Assembly: GCF_007595705.1 (NCBI RefSeq)
Contig: NZ_NISY01000014.1
Location: forward strand, 1-64,000
Length of the DNA: 64,000 bases
Direction: 5' to 3'
DNA from: Streptomyces sp. SAJ15
GTDB taxonomy: Bacteria; Actinomycetota; Actinomycetes; Streptomycetales; Streptomycetaceae
The notes under the pieces are model-generated. The model did no database searches. It had not been told where the DNA came from and saw nothing but the letters and a program-made list of their open reading frames with translations. Shown here one piece after another: positions 33,941-41,714 of this stretch. The position numbers were made by a program, and so were the translations under genes. Every line of letters begins with the position of its first letter. Within the stretch, counting starts at the first letter, position 1.

Positions 33941-34453
33941 ATGGCCACCATCGAACTGATCCAGGGCGACATCACCCGGCAGCACGTCGACGCCATCGTC
34001 AACGCGGCGAACTCGTCCCTCCTCGGCGGTGGTGGCGTCGACGGCGCCATTCACCGCGCGGGCGGCCCGGACATCCTCGACGCCTGCCGCGACCTGCGCG
34101 CCTCCCGCTACGGCAAGGGCCTTCCGACCGGCCAGGCCGTGGCCACCACCGCCGGCCGCCTCCCGGCCCGGTGGGTCATCCATACCGTCGGCCCGGTGTT
34201 TCAGGTCTCCGGCGGAGACGAGTCCCTGCTGGCCTCCTGCTACCGGGAATGCCTGCGAGTCGCGGACGAGCTGGGCGCGCGGACAGTGGCGTTCCCGGCC
34301 ATCTCCACGGGCGTCTACCGGTGGCCCATGGAGGATGCGGCCCGCATCGCGGTGGAGACGGTGCGGCAGACGGAGACGAGGGTGGAGGAGGTCCGCTTCG
34401 TTCTCTTCGACGAGCGGGCGTACGAGGCGTTCGCCGCGCAGGTGGGCGACTGA
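33941..34453 (+). CDS. Macrodomain protein (ADP-ribose / O-acetyl-ADP-ribose hydrolase type)
   Basis: 170 residues, a complete MacroD/YmdB-like domain: IELIQGDITRQHVDAIVNAANSSLLGGGGVDGAIHRAGG with the catalytic-loop NAAN and GGGGVDGAIH, the GQAVATTAG segment, and FPAISTGVYRWP for the phosphate loop. These enzymes remove ADP-ribose from proteins or nucleic acids or hydrolyse O-acetyl-ADP-ribose. The frame extends upstream, but alignment begins at MATIELIQGD. It converges with the transglutaminase gene and is followed by a hairpin. Confidence 0.93.
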   Translation: MATIELIQGDITRQHVDAIVNAANSSLLGGGGVDGAIHRAGGPDILDACRDLRASRYGKGLPTGQAVATTAGRLPARWVIHTVGPVFQVSGGDESLLASCYRECLRVADELGARTVAFPAISTGVYRWPMEDAARIAVETVRQTETRVEEVRFVLFDERAYEAFAAQVGD

Positions 34454-34542
34454 CCCGACGCTCCACCGAGAGCGTCCGCCCGGCCCGAGCCCCTACAGAG
34501 GCGCTGGGAGGTACGGGCGGATCGCGGGCTCAGATGTCGGGG

Positions 34543-34574
34543 GGAGGAGGGCCGGGCGTACCCGGCCCTCCTCC
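34543..34574. terminator. Bidirectional hairpin between macrodomain and transglutaminase genes
   Basis: Perfect 14-base stem GGAGGAGGGCCGGG with complement and a CGTA loop, midway between two converging stops. Likely serves both genes. Confidence 0.8.
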
Positions 34575-34583
34575 GCGCTTCGG

Positions 34584-35837
34584 TCACGGCCAGCCTTGGG
34601 TCACCTTCGCGGGAGCGGTGTTCCAGCTCTTGGGTATGAAGGCGATCATGTAGGCTCCGCGGTCGAAGTCCGCGTACCCGGCGGACCAGTTCGGGAACTT
34701 GCTCTCGTACACGTGCATGGGGCCCAGGTCGCTGTTGGGCGCGTGATAGTGGTCGCCGTGGGTCCACACGGTTTTGTCGGCGTCCGCTTCTGTTTGTGCC
34801 CCGAACCAGCCGTAGTCGAAGTTGACCCAACGTTCGCCAGGCTTGGCGGGACCACGCGGAATGTTTCGATCCTGCGACATGTCGACCAGGCCGGTCGCCT
34901 GGTTGGGGCGGAAGGCTTCCGGGTCGCCGTACTTCCTCTTGTCAGCGGAGCCCCGGTCCTGCCCGCTCCAGAAGTGCTTGGAGTAGATCACCGCCTTCAT
35001 CTTGGACGGGTCGTAGTTGCCGCCATCCCTTTCCCTGAAGGATGGTGTGTTCCTCAATGCCGAGTAGAAATTCGAGCGACTGTCCTCGTAGAGCAGAGCG
35101 TCATTGCTGTTCGTGAGCTCCGTCTTGAGGTTGTCGATGTAGGCCCCCTCGGTGTGGGCGTTCTCCAGGGCCTTGTTCATGACGGACGCCACTTGACGCG
35201 CCCGCTCGAAGCTCTTCTTCTCGTCGAAGCTGTCCTTGGCGATGCGGCCCTCGAACTCCGCCCGCGTTTCGTTGGGTCGGGGGCTGGTGTTCTCCAGGTC
35301 GTTCTTGTACTTCTTCTCGTCGAAGAACGCGAACGCCAGTTTGTTCGTCGGGTAGGGGCCGGAATTGGCCCAGGTGACGCCGACGCAGCCGTAGGACAGC
35401 TTTTCTCGCTGCTCTTGGGTCATCTGCTGCTTCTTGCCGTCGCGGTGGCTGTAGACCTGTTGCCACTTGCGTATGTAGTTGTTGACGACCGTGGTGGCCC
35501 TGCCTCCGTAGGCCCGGTACGCGTCAGGCATCCTGTCGAGCGGCTCGGCGGGAGGGGTTTCCCTGTCGTCGACGAGGTCGGTGCCCCGGGAGAACGGGCT
35601 GGCGCTCGGCGGTAATCCCACCGGAGGCTTGCCGGTTCGACCCAGGGTCAGGGCACTTTCGTTCAGTGCGTTGATGCTCTCGACGTCGTCCGCCGTCAGG
35701 CCGTGCGTCGCGGCGTAGGACCTCTCCTTTTCCCCATCGCCGCTGTCGGCGGCCTGGCTGATCGACGGCATGAACCCAGAGGTGCATATGACCGCGCCCA
35801 CAGTGGCGAAGGCGAGAAATATCCGGCCTTTATGCAT
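34584..35837 (-). CDS. Protein-glutamine gamma-glutamyltransferase (microbial transglutaminase) zymogen
   Basis: 417 residues, clearly of the Streptomyces mobaraensis transglutaminase type. Signal peptide 1-30 (FLAFATVGAVICTSGFMPSISQAA), propeptide about 31-86, mature enzyme from about residue 87 (DLVDDRETPPAEPLDRMPD). The catalytic triad is Cys151 (SYGCVGV), Asp341 (NFDYGWF) and His360 (WTHGDHYHA), with the same spacings as Cys64-Asp255-His274 of the mature mobaraensis enzyme, allowing one deletion. It cross-links secreted proteins after proteolytic activation. Leu75, in the propeptide, is a TTA codon, pointing to bldA-dependent expression. AAGGGAG lies 12 bases before the ATG. Confidence 0.95.
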   Translation of the reverse strand: MHKGRIFLAFATVGAVICTSGFMPSISQAADSGDGEKERSYAATHGLTADDVESINALNESALTLGRTGKPPVGLPPSASPFSRGTDLVDDRETPPAEPLDRMPDAYRAYGGRATTVVNNYIRKWQQVYSHRDGKKQQMTQEQREKLSYGCVGVTWANSGPYPTNKLAFAFFDEKKYKNDLENTSPRPNETRAEFEGRIAKDSFDEKKSFERARQVASVMNKALENAHTEGAYIDNLKTELTNSNDALLYEDSRSNFYSALRNTPSFRERDGGNYDPSKMKAVIYSKHFWSGQDRGSADKRKYGDPEAFRPNQATGLVDMSQDRNIPRGPAKPGERWVNFDYGWFGAQTEADADKTVWTHGDHYHAPNSDLGPMHVYESKFPNWSAGYADFDRGAYMIAFIPKSWNTAPAKVTQGWP

Positions 35838-35999
35838 GAAAATCCATCACTCCCTTGTGGTGAAGGCTCGTGAAACGAGGGCATGCCAGAGCGCGCGACG
35901 CGATGGAGGGATTGCGGCGAACCGCGCTCAGGGCTTTTTCGCGACTCGGTCGTCCGCTCGGCGGGGCTGGGCGCCAGGGCCGGCGGGGCCGGTGACTCG

Positions 36000-36500
36000 C
36001 TACATCAGCGTCGTCGCCGAGGCGACGACGCGGCTCCGGTCCGGGTGGTCGGGGTCGCCGTAGCGGACCTCGACGCGCGGGTGGGAGCGCATGAACTCGG
36101 TGTCGACCAGGCGGACCCGGCCGGGGTGGTCGACCGTGCGCACGGCGATGTCCGTGTCGAGGAAGAAGCTGAACTCACCCGTGGCCGGGGCGTAGACGAA
36201 GAACTCGCCGCCCGCGAACTTCTGCCCCGCGACGTCGTCCGTCAGGACCAGGGACCAGAAGCCCACACAGTGGCCCGCGGGACACATGAACTGGAAGTCG
36301 GCCCGCAGGCCGTCCAGTTCCATCCAGCGGAAGGGGTTGTCGTCGTCCGCGTTGATCGTGCCAGCGGTGCCGGCGGTGCCGGCGGTCGCCCGGACGGTCG
36401 TGTCCGGGGCGGCCGCCTGGGCTCCCTGGTTGGGGAGCAAGGCGAGGGCCGCGGTCGCGGCGACGGCGGTGAGGGCGCGGAGAGCGGTTCGGCGTATCAC
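36000..36500 (-). CDS. Secreted protein of unknown function
   Basis: 166 residues with a clear signal peptide (RRTALRALTAVAATAALALLPNQGAQAA). The mature part is rich in aromatic and Asp residues, has one likely disulphide (CPAGHC) and reads as a beta protein (FVYAPATGEFSFFLDTDIAVR). No family recognised. It is upstream of and on the same strand as the transglutaminase gene, 160 bases away, so it might be a substrate or partner, but the gap is large enough for a separate promoter. GTG start preceded by AGGAG at seven bases; a promoter and direct repeats are just upstream. Confidence 0.75.
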   Translation of the reverse strand: MIRRTALRALTAVAATAALALLPNQGAQAAAPDTTVRATAGTAGTAGTINADDDNPFRWMELDGLRADFQFMCPAGHCVGFWSLVLTDDVAGQKFAGGEFFVYAPATGEFSFFLDTDIAVRTVDHPGRVRLVDTEFMRSHPRVEVRYGDPDHPDRSRVVASATTLM

Positions 36501-36516
36501 TTCTCGGCTCCTGGAT

Positions 36517-36546
36517 GAGTGATCAGGTTGATACGAGGAGTGATCA
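36517..36546 (-). promoter_or_regulatory. Direct repeat GAGTGATCA upstream of secreted protein gene
   Basis: Two exact copies of GAGTGATCA at 36517-36525 and 36538-36546, 21 bases apart (two helical turns), in the leader of the secreted protein gene, the second overlapping its putative -10. Candidate operator. Confidence 0.5.
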
Positions 36547-36572
36547 TGCCCCCGTTCTTAATGTCCCAGCAA
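36543..36572 (-). promoter_or_regulatory. Putative promoter of the secreted protein gene
   Basis: Minus strand TTGCTG (36572-36567) and CATGAT (36548-36543) with an 18-base spacer. It lies 43 bases before the GTG start. Confidence 0.4.
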
Positions 36573-36751
36573 CACCATGGCTTTAAAACCGGCCAATCTG
36601 TCACATGGGACGCTATCCAGCCATGCACCCGATCCGGCCCGGTGTGGGGGCGCGATGGGGCAGCGCTCTCCCCGCTCGCGGCGTGTGGTTCGCGGCGAGG
36701 CCGGTACCGATGCCCGGCGGAGGGCGGAGCCGCACCCTTCGGCGTTCCCGC

Positions 36752-38080
36752 TCAATCCCGGCTCGGCGGGAGGCGTAGGGCGAGGACGGCCATGTCGTCG
36801 TGGCCGTCGCTGGGGTGGTGGTCGGCCAGGGCCTGAACGAACTCCTGCGGCGGCAGCGCGGCGTGGGCGACGGCGAGTTCGGTGAGCGCGGCCAGGCCGT
36901 CGTCGAGGGTGTGGTCGGCGTGCTCGACGAGACCGTCGGTGAAGAAGACGATGGTGGCGCCCCCGGGCAGGGTGCGGGTGTGATCGGGGCGAGGCTGGGC
37001 GGTGTCGACCCCGAGCGGCAGGCCGGGATCGGCGTGCAGGTATTCCACCTCCCGACCGGGGACGATCAGGAGCGGTGGCAGATGGCCCGCAGTGCTCCAG
37101 CGCAGTGTCCAGCCCGCTTCGGCGGGTTCGAGGAGAGCCAGGCACGTGGTGGTGAAGGGCCCTTCGACGGTGGCGCTCAGGGTGCGGTCGAGCTGGTTGA
37201 GGATCGCGCTGGGCGGCGTGCGCAGATCGAAGAGCAGGGCCCGCAGCATGCTGCGGGTGGAGGCCATGGCGGCGGCCGCGTGGAGGTCGTGGCCGACCAC
37301 GTCGCCGATGGCGACGCCCGTCGTGCCGTCGGGCAGGCAGACGGCGTCGTACCAGTCGCCGCCGAGCGCGCTGGGCTCGGCGGCGGGCTGGTAGACGGCC
37401 GCCGCCGTGAGCGGACTGAGGTCGGGCAGGGCGGGCAGCAGCAGGCGCTGGAAGGTCTCGGCGCTGTCCCGGAGTTCTCCGAACAGGCGGGCGTTCTCGA
37501 TCGCGATGCCGGCGGCGCTGGCGAGGGCGACGAGGAGATCCTGGTCCTTGCGCTCGAAGGGCCGTCCGTCGCGTCGCTCGGACAGATAGAGGTCGCCGTA
37601 GATTTCGCCGCGGACGCTGATCGCCGCTCCGAGGAGCGTGCGGAGGCGCGGGTGGCCGGGGGGAAATCCCGCCGAGGCCGGGTGGGCGGCGATGTCGTCG
37701 ATCCGCAGCGGTTCCGGGTGGCGGATCAGGTGTCCCAGCACACCGAGGCCACGGGGGAAGTCCACTCCGGCCAGCGCGGCTCGCTCTCGCTCGGACAGTC
37801 CGGCGGTGATGAACTGCTCCAGATGCTCGCCGGACTCGGCCAGTACACCCAGCGCGCCGTAGCGGGCACCGACCAGGTTCATGGCGGTGGTGACGATGCG
37901 GTGCAGCACCGTGGACAGCTCCAGCTCACTGCTGATGGCCATGACCGCGTCCAGCAGCCCCTGAAGCCGGTCCTTGGCGGCGGTCAGCTCGGTGAGCCGC
38001 TCGCTGACCTGATGGAGCTCGGCGCCCAGACGTGCGAGATCGGGCCCGCGCGGCGGCTCCTCCCGGTGCCCGGCCATCAT
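36752..38080 (-). CDS. GAF-domain SpoIIE-type PP2C phosphatase
   Basis: 442 residues. A short coiled coil (about 15-45), a GAF domain (about 45-205, ALGVLAESGEHLEQFITAGL, LLGAAISVRGEIYGDLYLSER) and a SpoIIE/RsbU phosphatase domain (215-440) with metal-binding motifs GGDWYDAV, VAIGDVVGHD, FFTDGLVE and DDMAVLAL. These proteins dephosphorylate anti-anti-sigma factors in sigma-B-like partner-switching stress responses (family knowledge). No anti-sigma partner is adjacent. Two consecutive ATGs begin the frame. Confidence 0.92.
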   Translation of the reverse strand: MMAGHREEPPRGPDLARLGAELHQVSERLTELTAAKDRLQGLLDAVMAISSELELSTVLHRIVTTAMNLVGARYGALGVLAESGEHLEQFITAGLSERERAALAGVDFPRGLGVLGHLIRHPEPLRIDDIAAHPASAGFPPGHPRLRTLLGAAISVRGEIYGDLYLSERRDGRPFERKDQDLLVALASAAGIAIENARLFGELRDSAETFQRLLLPALPDLSPLTAAAVYQPAAEPSALGGDWYDAVCLPDGTTGVAIGDVVGHDLHAAAAMASTRSMLRALLFDLRTPPSAILNQLDRTLSATVEGPFTTTCLALLEPAEAGWTLRWSTAGHLPPLLIVPGREVEYLHADPGLPLGVDTAQPRPDHTRTLPGGATIVFFTDGLVEHADHTLDDGLAALTELAVAHAALPPQEFVQALADHHPSDGHDDMAVLALRLPPSRD

Positions 38081-38238
38081 GACCGCCTGATACCCCGATG
38101 CTCGTTACCGCGCCGCATACGGGCCCCCGTTCACCAGACTGTGCACAGCCTGACACGACGGAGCGAGCCGCTTCGCTCATTACTCCGAAAACGGCATGCC
38201 GCGCGGGAACAGCCCCGGACGGATGGGCCCGCGGTTCG

Positions 38239-38847
38239 TCAGTCCGCTTCCGGCTGGGTGCGTCGGGCGTAGGCGCGGGCGGCGCGGGCGCGGTCGCCGC
38301 AGCGGGTCGAGCACCAATGGCGGCGCCCGTGGCGCAGCAGGTAGCGGTTGCAGGGGCTGGAACCGCAGCCGGTGAGGCGGTCGGCGTCGGGGCCGGTGAG
38401 GAGGTCGGCCGCGCTGGCCGCGAGGGTCGCGAGAGCGCGGTCGAGGATCTCGTGGGTGGGGCACGGGGTCGCGCGGTAGGGGCCGCTCCTCTCGTCCCAG
38501 TACAGCAGGGCGGCCGAGGGGGCCTTGCTCAGCGCGTCGTTGACGGCGGACAGCGCCGCGGGCAGGGCGGGCAGACCGGCGACGCGGGCGGCGAACAACG
38601 ACCTGAGGTGCTCGCGCAGGGAGCGCAGCTGCGCCGCGCACATCTCCCGCACCCCGGCGTCGGCCGGCGCGAGGCCGCGTTCGGTGAGCCACCGATTCGT
38701 GGCCTCGGGGGTGCCGAGGAGATCGATGAAGTGCCCTCCGGGCAGCGCGACGGCGCTGTTGACGAAGTCGAGAGCGAGGTGTTCCTCGGCCCCCGGCGCG
38801 GGGGGTGGCACGGATTCGGGGGTCGGGGTCTCGCTCATGGGTGTCAT
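38239..38847 (-). CDS. CGNR zinc-finger (ABATE-domain) regulator
   Basis: About 202 residues from the ATG at 38847; ATGs at 38838 and 38865 and a GTG at 38892 are alternatives. N-terminal ABATE helical domain (HLALDFVNSAVALPGG), and a C-terminal zinc ribbon CGSSPCNRYLLRHGRRHWCSTRCGDR, where the name-giving CGNR is CGDR. This family is thought to be DNA-binding and stress-related. It is divergent from a metallo-beta-lactamase-fold gene, and the shared 80-base gap carries three copies of a TCACGGATA half-site, so it probably represses both. The exact start depends on where transcription begins. Confidence 0.87.
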   Translation of the reverse strand: MTPMSETPTPESVPPPAPGAEEHLALDFVNSAVALPGGHFIDLLGTPEATNRWLTERGLAPADAGVREMCAAQLRSLREHLRSLFAARVAGLPALPAALSAVNDALSKAPSAALLYWDERSGPYRATPCPTHEILDRALATLAASAADLLTGPDADRLTGCGSSPCNRYLLRHGRRHWCSTRCGDRARAARAYARRTQPEAD

Positions 38848-38863
38848 GGTACGGCTTGCGCTC

Positions 38864-38916
38864 ATCCGTGAGACATCACTATCGTCCTTCACGGATAAAC
38901 CCCTATCTATCCGTGA
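38864..38916. promoter_or_regulatory. Operator: palindrome TCACGGATA-N10-TATCCGTGA plus a third half-site
   Basis: Perfect 9-base arms at 38889-38897 and 38908-38916, and a further copy ATCCGTGAG at 38864-38872. The right arm overlaps the Shine-Dalgarno (GTGAGG) of the gene at 38925, the left ones overlap the start region of the CGNR gene. Most likely the binding site of the CGNR protein. Confidence 0.75.
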
Positions 38917-38924
38917 GGTCCTCC

Positions 38925-39713
38925 ATGACTGGTACCAGCACGACCACTGAGCGGCTCCCCATCCGCGTCTTCGGCGGCCCGACCGCCCTTGTCGAGTACG
39001 GAGGTCTGCGCTTCCTGACCGACCCGACCTTCGACGCCCCCCGCGACTACCGGGTGCCGCGCGGCCGGCTGACCAAGACGGCGCCCGCCTCCGCCTCGCC
39101 GGCCGACCTCGGCCGCATAGACGTGGTCCTGCTCTCCCACGACGAGCACCCCGACAACCTGGACGAGTCCGGCCGGGCGCTGCTCGCCGACGTCCCGCTG
39201 ACCCTGACCACGCCCGGGGGCGGGCAGCGCCTGGGGGCGGGGGCCAGGGGTCTGGCCGACTGGGAGTCGATCGAGCTGGACCGCCCCGGTGGCGGCACGA
39301 TCACCGTCACGGGCGTGCCCGCCGTCCACGGGCCCGGCGCGCGTGAGGACGTCGAACCGATCACCGGTCAGGTCGTCGGATTCGTGCTGACCGGGGAGGG
39401 CCTGCCCACGGTCTACGTGAGTGGCGACAACGCCTCGCTCGACGCGGTCAAGGAGACGGCCGAACGGTTCGGCCCGGTGCACACCGCCATCCTGTTCGCC
39501 GGGGCTCCCCGCGTCCCCGTCCTCTTCGACGGCGCGCTGATCGTCCTCGACAGCGCGCAGGCCGCCGAGGCCGCCCGGATCCTCGGTGCCCGCCGGGTGG
39601 TTCCGGTCCACTACGACAGCTGGACGCATTTCACCGAGGGCCGTGACGAACTGGTCGCCGCCTTCACCGACGCCGGGCTGATCGACCGCCTGGACCTGGG
39701 CGACCGGGGCTGA
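38925..39713 (+). CDS. Metallo-beta-lactamase-fold hydrolase
   Basis: 262 residues, of the UlaG/YtnP-like L-ascorbate-6-phosphate lactonase-related group. Metal motif LLSHDEHPDNLD (S-H-D-x-H-x-D-N), then VTGVPAVHGPG, YVSGDNASLD and VVPVHYDSWTHF provide the later His/Asp ligands. The enzyme hydrolyses an ester, lactone or phosphodiester; substrate unknown. Its translation start and promoter lie inside the CGNR operator, so expression is probably controlled by the divergent regulator and perhaps induced by a toxic substrate. Confidence 0.9.
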   Translation: MTGTSTTTERLPIRVFGGPTALVEYGGLRFLTDPTFDAPRDYRVPRGRLTKTAPASASPADLGRIDVVLLSHDEHPDNLDESGRALLADVPLTLTTPGGGQRLGAGARGLADWESIELDRPGGGTITVTGVPAVHGPGAREDVEPITGQVVGFVLTGEGLPTVYVSGDNASLDAVKETAERFGPVHTAILFAGAPRVPVLFDGALIVLDSAQAAEAARILGARRVVPVHYDSWTHFTEGRDELVAAFTDAGLIDRLDLGDRG

Positions 39714-39747
39714 CCGTACGGGTGGGCGTGCGGGGGCGGGGGGGCGG

Positions 39748-40197
39748 GAAAACAGCCCGCTCGTCGAAGAGCGCTCCGCGCTCGGTGTCGAGCTGCGGGA
39801 CCTCACCCCGGCGTTCCTCTCTCGCAGGGCGCACACCACGTACGCGCGGTACGCCGCTTCCCAGTTCGCCAAGGCCGAGAACCGCCGGGCACGCGAGGGT
39901 GAGCCGCACTGGAAGAACATCATGCACATGCTCCGCCTGATGATCAGCGGTGCCCTGCTGCTGGAGAGCGGCACCCTGCACATCGACGTCGGCCCGTACC
40001 GCGAACGGCTGCTGGCCGTCCGCCGCGGCGAACTGTCCTGGGACGAGGTCCGCGCCTGGCGCGAGGAGCTGTCCACGCGTCTGGACCGGGCGCTGGCCGC
40101 GAGCCCCCTCCCGGAACACCCCGACACCACCCGCGTGGAGAACTGGCTGATCTCGGTCCGTCGTCGCTCCCTGGCCGACGGAGCCATCCCCGCGTGA
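39748..40197 (+). pseudogene. 5'-truncated nucleotidyltransferase (polymerase-beta-like) remnant
   Basis: The open frame from 39748 reads ENSPLVEERSALGVELRD, then FLSRRAHTTYARYAASQFAKAE, HWKNIMHMLRLMISGALLLE and VGPYRERLLAVRRGELSWDEV to a stop at 40197. This is the C-terminal half of the actinomycete nucleotidyltransferase-domain (RNA repair-like) family, whose N-terminal half carrying the catalytic GSxxxG and DxD motifs is missing. No start codon lies in frame before ATG 39922. The remnant begins 35 bases after the preceding gene, after a poly-G run, which marks the deletion junction. Similarity is from memory of the family. Confidence 0.75.
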
Positions 40198-40310
40198 CCT
40201 TCAGCCGACCGGCGAGCCGACGCCGCCGTGTGCGTCGGCCGGGGGGAGGCGACGGGCGGGAGGGGCCGGGGCGCGGCCGCCGGAGCCGGGAACGCTCGCG
40301 CGATCACGAG

Positions 40311-40316
40311 TAGATT
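40311..40316 (+). promoter_or_regulatory. Putative -10 of leaderless small ORF
   Basis: TAGATT, a good match to the actinomycete -10, ends six bases before the ATG at 40323. Confidence 0.5.
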
Positions 40317-40322
40317 CGTCAT

Positions 40323-40529
40323 ATGGGACAGAAAAGAACGAATCAATCTAAAAGCAAGCACCGTGCCGAGGAACCGGCGCCGACCTCTCCGGAGAACCTC
40401 CTGCCAGGTGCCCCGCTGACGCCGTCGACGCCGCGGAAGGTGGGAGAGCCCGGCCCCGAGGACGAGAAGACGAAAGACGCACCACCGTCCCCGCCCGCCG
40501 GCCCTCCCGGAGGACGTCGCGAGAGCTGA
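40323..40529 (+). CDS. Small hydrophilic protein, unknown
   Basis: 68 residues, Lys/Ser/Pro/Glu-rich, no hydrophobic core, probably disordered (MGQKRTNQSKSKHRAEEP...). The first codons are AT-rich (AAT CAA TCT AAA), unusual for this genome but common at highly expressed starts. A leaderless promoter (TAGATT) precedes it. No homologue is recalled, so it is supported mainly by the promoter and codon pattern. Confidence 0.5.
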   Translation: MGQKRTNQSKSKHRAEEPAPTSPENLLPGAPLTPSTPRKVGEPGPEDEKTKDAPPSPPAGPPGGRRES

Positions 40530-40700
40530 TACGCGGTACGACCGGGGCGGCGACGTCGGCCCCGGCCGCTCGGGCGGTCCTGGCTGCTCGGGCGGCCGAC
40601 GGCGGCCGTGTGCGCGGAGGCGGTGACGGCGGTGCGGGGATGGCGACGATATGCCGGACGGGACGATATGCCGGTGTACCCGGTGCGACTCGCGGCATCG

Positions 40701-41711
40701 TCAGGCTTCGCGGGCGTATTCGCCGTCCTCTTCGTACTCCTCCTCGTCCTCGTACCGGTCGCCCTCGCCCTCGCTCTCGTCCTCGGCCCACGACTCCTCG
40801 TCTTCGGGTGCTTCCTCCTCCTCCCACTCCTCGCCCTCTTCCTCCTCGCCCTCTGCCTCCTCGTCGCCGCGCCCGGTCTCCTGCTCCTCGGCTTCCTCTG
40901 CCTCTTCCTCTTCCATCGCCTCTTCGTGGGTGCGCACCACTTCGCCGTCCCGGATCTCTCCTCGCCATCCCTCCGGCTCCTCGTCGGTCAGGCTGACGTA
41001 GCGCTGGAAGTGCTTGAAGTCCAGGCGCAGGCGACGGCCCTGGGCGCGCCAGAGGTTGCCGGTCTTCTCGAAGAACCCGGAGGGGTAGTACTCGACGACG
41101 AGGACGATGCGTGTGAGATCCGCGGTGAGCTCATGGAAGCTGACGCAGCCTCGCGTGGATCCCTTGCCCCCCTCGGAGGTCCACACGATGCGCTCGTCCG
41201 GCACCTGCTCCTGGACGGTGGCCTTCCAACCGCGGGTCGAGGGGCCGACCTTCACCTTCCAGTCGCTGGTGCCCTCGTCGTTCTTGGAGACGCTGCGCAC
41301 GCCCTTGGTGAAGCTGCTGAACCGCTCGTACTGGGTCCAGTGGTCGTAGGCGAAGCGGACCGGCACCCCGACGTCGAGCACTTCGACGATGTTCGTCACC
41401 TTGGGGGTCCCGGACTTACGTCCGCCTCCGCCGCCGAAGGTCTCCTTGGCCTTCTCCACCAGGTTGTCCTTGACGTCCTTCGCCTTCGCGCTCACCAGGG
41501 CTTTGACGGGCGACTCCCCCTGGAGGATCCGGGGTAGCGCCCCACCGGTGTCGGCGATGTCGAAGAGCTGGTCGGTGACGCCCGTGAGCTTGTCTCCGGC
41601 GCGCTCCGCGAGGTTCTCCACCTGAGCCCCGAGGTACCTCCCCAACTCCTCGCGCAAAAGGTCGAAGCCCGAGGCTTCCCCGTTGCCAGTGTCGCGTCCT
41701 GTCCTGGCCAT
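40701..41711 (-). CDS. SRPBCC-domain protein of the gas vesicle cluster, Glu-rich tail
   Basis: 336 residues. N-terminus helical (LREELGRYLGAQVENLAERAGDKL), centre an SRPBCC/polyketide-cyclase-like domain (VTNIVEVLDVGVPVRFAYDHWTQYERFSSFTKGVRSV, WKATVQEQVPDERIVWTSEGG, LTRIVLVVEYYPSGFFEKTGNLWRAQGRRL), and the last 75 residues are more than half Glu/Asp. It lies three bases after the Lys/Glu-rich gene and on the strand opposite the gvp genes. Streptomyces gas vesicle clusters carry accessory genes sometimes called gvpY/gvpZ; this may be one, but I do not assign the name. A lipid-like ligand is possible. Confidence 0.8.
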   Translation of the reverse strand: MARTGRDTGNGEASGFDLLREELGRYLGAQVENLAERAGDKLTGVTDQLFDIADTGGALPRILQGESPVKALVSAKAKDVKDNLVEKAKETFGGGGGRKSGTPKVTNIVEVLDVGVPVRFAYDHWTQYERFSSFTKGVRSVSKNDEGTSDWKVKVGPSTRGWKATVQEQVPDERIVWTSEGGKGSTRGCVSFHELTADLTRIVLVVEYYPSGFFEKTGNLWRAQGRRLRLDFKHFQRYVSLTDEEPEGWRGEIRDGEVVRTHEEAMEEEEAEEAEEQETGRGDEEAEGEEEEGEEWEEEEAPEDEESWAEDESEGEGDRYEDEEEYEEDGEYAREA

Positions 41712-41714
41712 GGT

